Assembly (NCBI GenBank): GCA_026989655.1
Contig: JALSIX010000113.1
Span: 1 to 53,318 of the forward strand
DNA length: 53,318 nucleotides
Direction: 5' to 3'
Source: Caldilineaceae bacterium
Lineage (GTDB): Bacteria; Chloroflexota; Anaerolineae; Caldilineales; Caldilineaceae
Shown in pieces: positions 52,176 through 53,318 of the stretch (the stretch's first letter is position 1; every line of letters begins with the position of its first letter). Under the pieces are notes generated by a model. It was not told the DNA's origin. It did not search any database and was given only the letters and a program-made list of their open reading frames with translations. The translations under genes and the position numbers were made by a program.

Positions 52176-53072
52176 TCATCGATCCAGCCCGATCTGCACG
52201 GCCCGGCGCATCACCTCCAGAGGAGGGGCCTCGCCGGTCCAGTGGCGGAAGGCGATGGCCCCCTGGTGGACCAACATGCCCAGGCCGTTGAGGGCTCGGG
52301 CCCCGTCTGCCGTGGCCAACTGGAGCAGCCGGGTGGCGGACGGGGTATAGACCAGGTCGTACACTGTCTGGTGGGGGGCGAACTCCACCTCCTCGTCCCA
52401 GGGCAGGCCGTCCACCCGGGGGTGCATGCCCAGGGTGGTGCAGTGGACGATGAGCTGGGCCTGGCCTGCGAAGCGGCCCACGTCCTGGGGCAGGTGCCCG
52501 GCCTCCAGGGTGCGATCCGGGAAGTGGGCAGCCATGTCCTGGAGCAGGGCCTGGGCCCGGGTTCGGGTTCGGTTGAGGACCACGATCCGCTGGACACCGG
52601 CCTGGGCCAGGCCGTAGACCACGGCCCGGGCCGCGCCCCCCGCGCCCAGCACCAGGGCTGTCTCCACCGTGGACAGGTCCACCCCCTGTTCCTCCAGGTC
52701 GGCCACGAAGCCGGCCGCGTCCGTGTTGTCGCCCACCAGCTCGCCGTCCTCCTGGACCACGATGGTGTTCACCGCGCCGATGGCCGCCGCGGCCGGCTCC
52801 CAACGGTCCAGGTAGGGCATGACCGCCTGCTTGTGGGGGACCGTGACGTTGGCGCCCCGGAAGCCCAGGGCCCGCAGACCCCGGACGGCCTCCGGCACCC
52901 GATCTGGGGGGACGGGCAGGGGCACATAGCGCCAGTCCATCCCCAGGGCCGTGAAGGCCGCGTTGTGCATGGCCGGGCTGATGCTGTGTGCCACCGGCCA
53001 GCCCAGGATGCCCACCAGTCGGGTGTGGCCGGTGATGTCCAACTGGCGGATCCACCCATCCTCTGCGTGCAT
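52176..53072 (-). CDS. aroE: Shikimate 5-dehydrogenase
   Basis: A 298-residue NADP-dependent enzyme reducing 3-dehydroshikimate to shikimate. Substrate residues fit S30/S32 (HSISP), K81 (NVTVPHKQA) and D118 (GDNTDA); the NADP site has GAGGAAR (143-149) and NRTR (167-170), the latter favouring NADPH. The start at 53072 is set by TAGGAGG 7 nt upstream; the in-frame ATG at 53120 would overlap aroA and lacks a site. It lies between aroA and trpB on the same strand, so one transcript could carry late shikimate and tryptophan genes. Confidence 0.95.
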   Translation of the reverse strand: MHAEDGWIRQLDITGHTRLVGILGWPVAHSISPAMHNAAFTALGMDWRYVPLPVPPDRVPEAVRGLRALGFRGANVTVPHKQAVMPYLDRWEPAAAAIGAVNTIVVQEDGELVGDNTDAAGFVADLEEQGVDLSTVETALVLGAGGAARAVVYGLAQAGVQRIVVLNRTRTRAQALLQDMAAHFPDRTLEAGHLPQDVGRFAGQAQLIVHCTTLGMHPRVDGLPWDEEVEFAPHQTVYDLVYTPSATRLLQLATADGARALNGLGMLVHQGAIAFRHWTGEAPPLEVMRRAVQIGLDR

Positions 53073-53109
53073 TGGGGGCCTCCTAGGGGAGGGAGTGGGC
53101 TCGACTTCT

Positions 53110-53318
53110 TCAGGTGCCATGGTCCAGGGCCTCCGTCTCCTCCGTGACCCGGGCCGAGGCGTTCGTGTCCTGGGTCACCTCCTCCACCCGGGCCCCCAGG
53201 GCCTGGAGGGTGGCCTCGAACCCGGGAAAGCTGTCCTGGGTCACGTGGGCGTTGAGCACGGTGGTCACCCCTTTGGCGATGAGGCCGGCCACGGCCAGGG
53301 CCATGGCCAGCCGGTGGT
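53110..53318 (-). CDS. aroA: EPSP synthase, C-terminal part (partial)
   Basis: The last 68 codons of a gene that continues beyond the right edge. The visible part HRLAMALAVAGLIAKGVTT matches the conserved C-terminal (D)HRxAMA region of 5-enolpyruvylshikimate-3-phosphate synthase, followed by DSFPGFEATLQALGARVEE, the family end. Its final 20 codons are rich in Thr and Glu. It ends 37 nt before the aroE start at 53072, so aroA-aroE-trpB-trpA look like one unit. Class I or II cannot be decided from this fragment. Confidence 0.9.
   Translation of the reverse strand, partial: HRLAMALAVAGLIAKGVTTVLNAHVTQDSFPGFEATLQALGARVEEVTQDTNASARVTEETEALDHGT

Noticed and set aside
1-53318. CRISPR arrays, rRNA, tRNA genes, known riboswitches, phage genes or toxin-antitoxin pairs
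   Set aside because: None could be recognised on either strand by eye; the P-loop kinase at 4217-4756 is zeta-like in fold but has no antitoxin partner.

Overview
This 53.3-kb window is GC-rich chromosomal DNA packed with bacterial housekeeping and metabolic genes on both strands. I see no rRNA, tRNA, CRISPR array, prophage or intact insertion sequence. The gene content suggests a member of the Chloroflexota, perhaps of the Caldilineae/Anaerolineae type: a fused shikimate kinase/3-dehydroquinate synthase, a zinc-ribbon L28, an N-terminally extended RecG, and many lipoproteins and Pro/Thr-rich exported proteins. The assignment is an inference from gene style and has not been tested by any search.

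Layout. 0-5 kb (mostly minus): a small inverted-repeat element at the left edge, a hotdog thioesterase, a secreted LysM3-PA14 protein, then a P-loop kinase - aroKB - aroQ operon. 5-10.8 kb: HAD phosphatase, rlmN, rpmB (minus strand, 59 codons), degV and recG. 11-18.6 kb (plus): an HD-domain protein, aroC, hisB, a threonine dehydratase-like enzyme, a degenerate dihydroorotate dehydrogenase-like protein, threonine synthase, a heptamer-repeat inverted repeat, and a fold-type II PLP enzyme. 18.6-28.8 kb (mostly minus): a two-gene ABC exporter, a pseudo-receiver/winged-helix regulator (plus), rel, miaA, yraN, a J-like/TM/SH3b protein, and kdgK-eda. 29-37.6 kb: a large secreted subtilase with a poly-acidic tail, a lipoprotein, a wax ester synthase/DGAT with a Cys/His tail, and a GH4 glycosidase. 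37.7-49.3 kb (plus): a nine-gene run of SNF2 helicase, SWIM protein, lipoprotein solute-binding protein, CxxC protein, M23-like protein, hypothetical protein, membrane protein, M28 peptidase and PucR regulator. 49.4-53.3 kb (minus): aroA (partial) - aroE - trpB - trpA, then an orphan response regulator.

How the genes fit together. Every step from DAHP to chorismate is encoded here (aroB and aroK fused, aroQ, aroE, aroA partial, aroC), but split over three loci. trpBA then completes tryptophan beside aroAE. hisB and the PLP enzymes add histidine and threonine/serine metabolism. kdgK-eda is the lower part of a ketodeoxygluconate (Entner-Doudoroff-type) route. rel, rlmN, rpmB, miaA and degV are core functions.

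The most notable recurring signal is promoter architecture. Four genes (the kinase, rlmN, eda and the SNF2 gene) have a TATAAT/TACAAT box ending 6-8 nt before the start codon and no Shine-Dalgarno site, which predicts leaderless mRNAs. Neighbouring genes have ordinary AGGAGG sites, and many adjacent genes share 4-nt ATGA/GTGA overlaps. The least explained gene group is the SNF2-SWIM run with its orphan solute-binding lipoprotein and Cys-rich protein.
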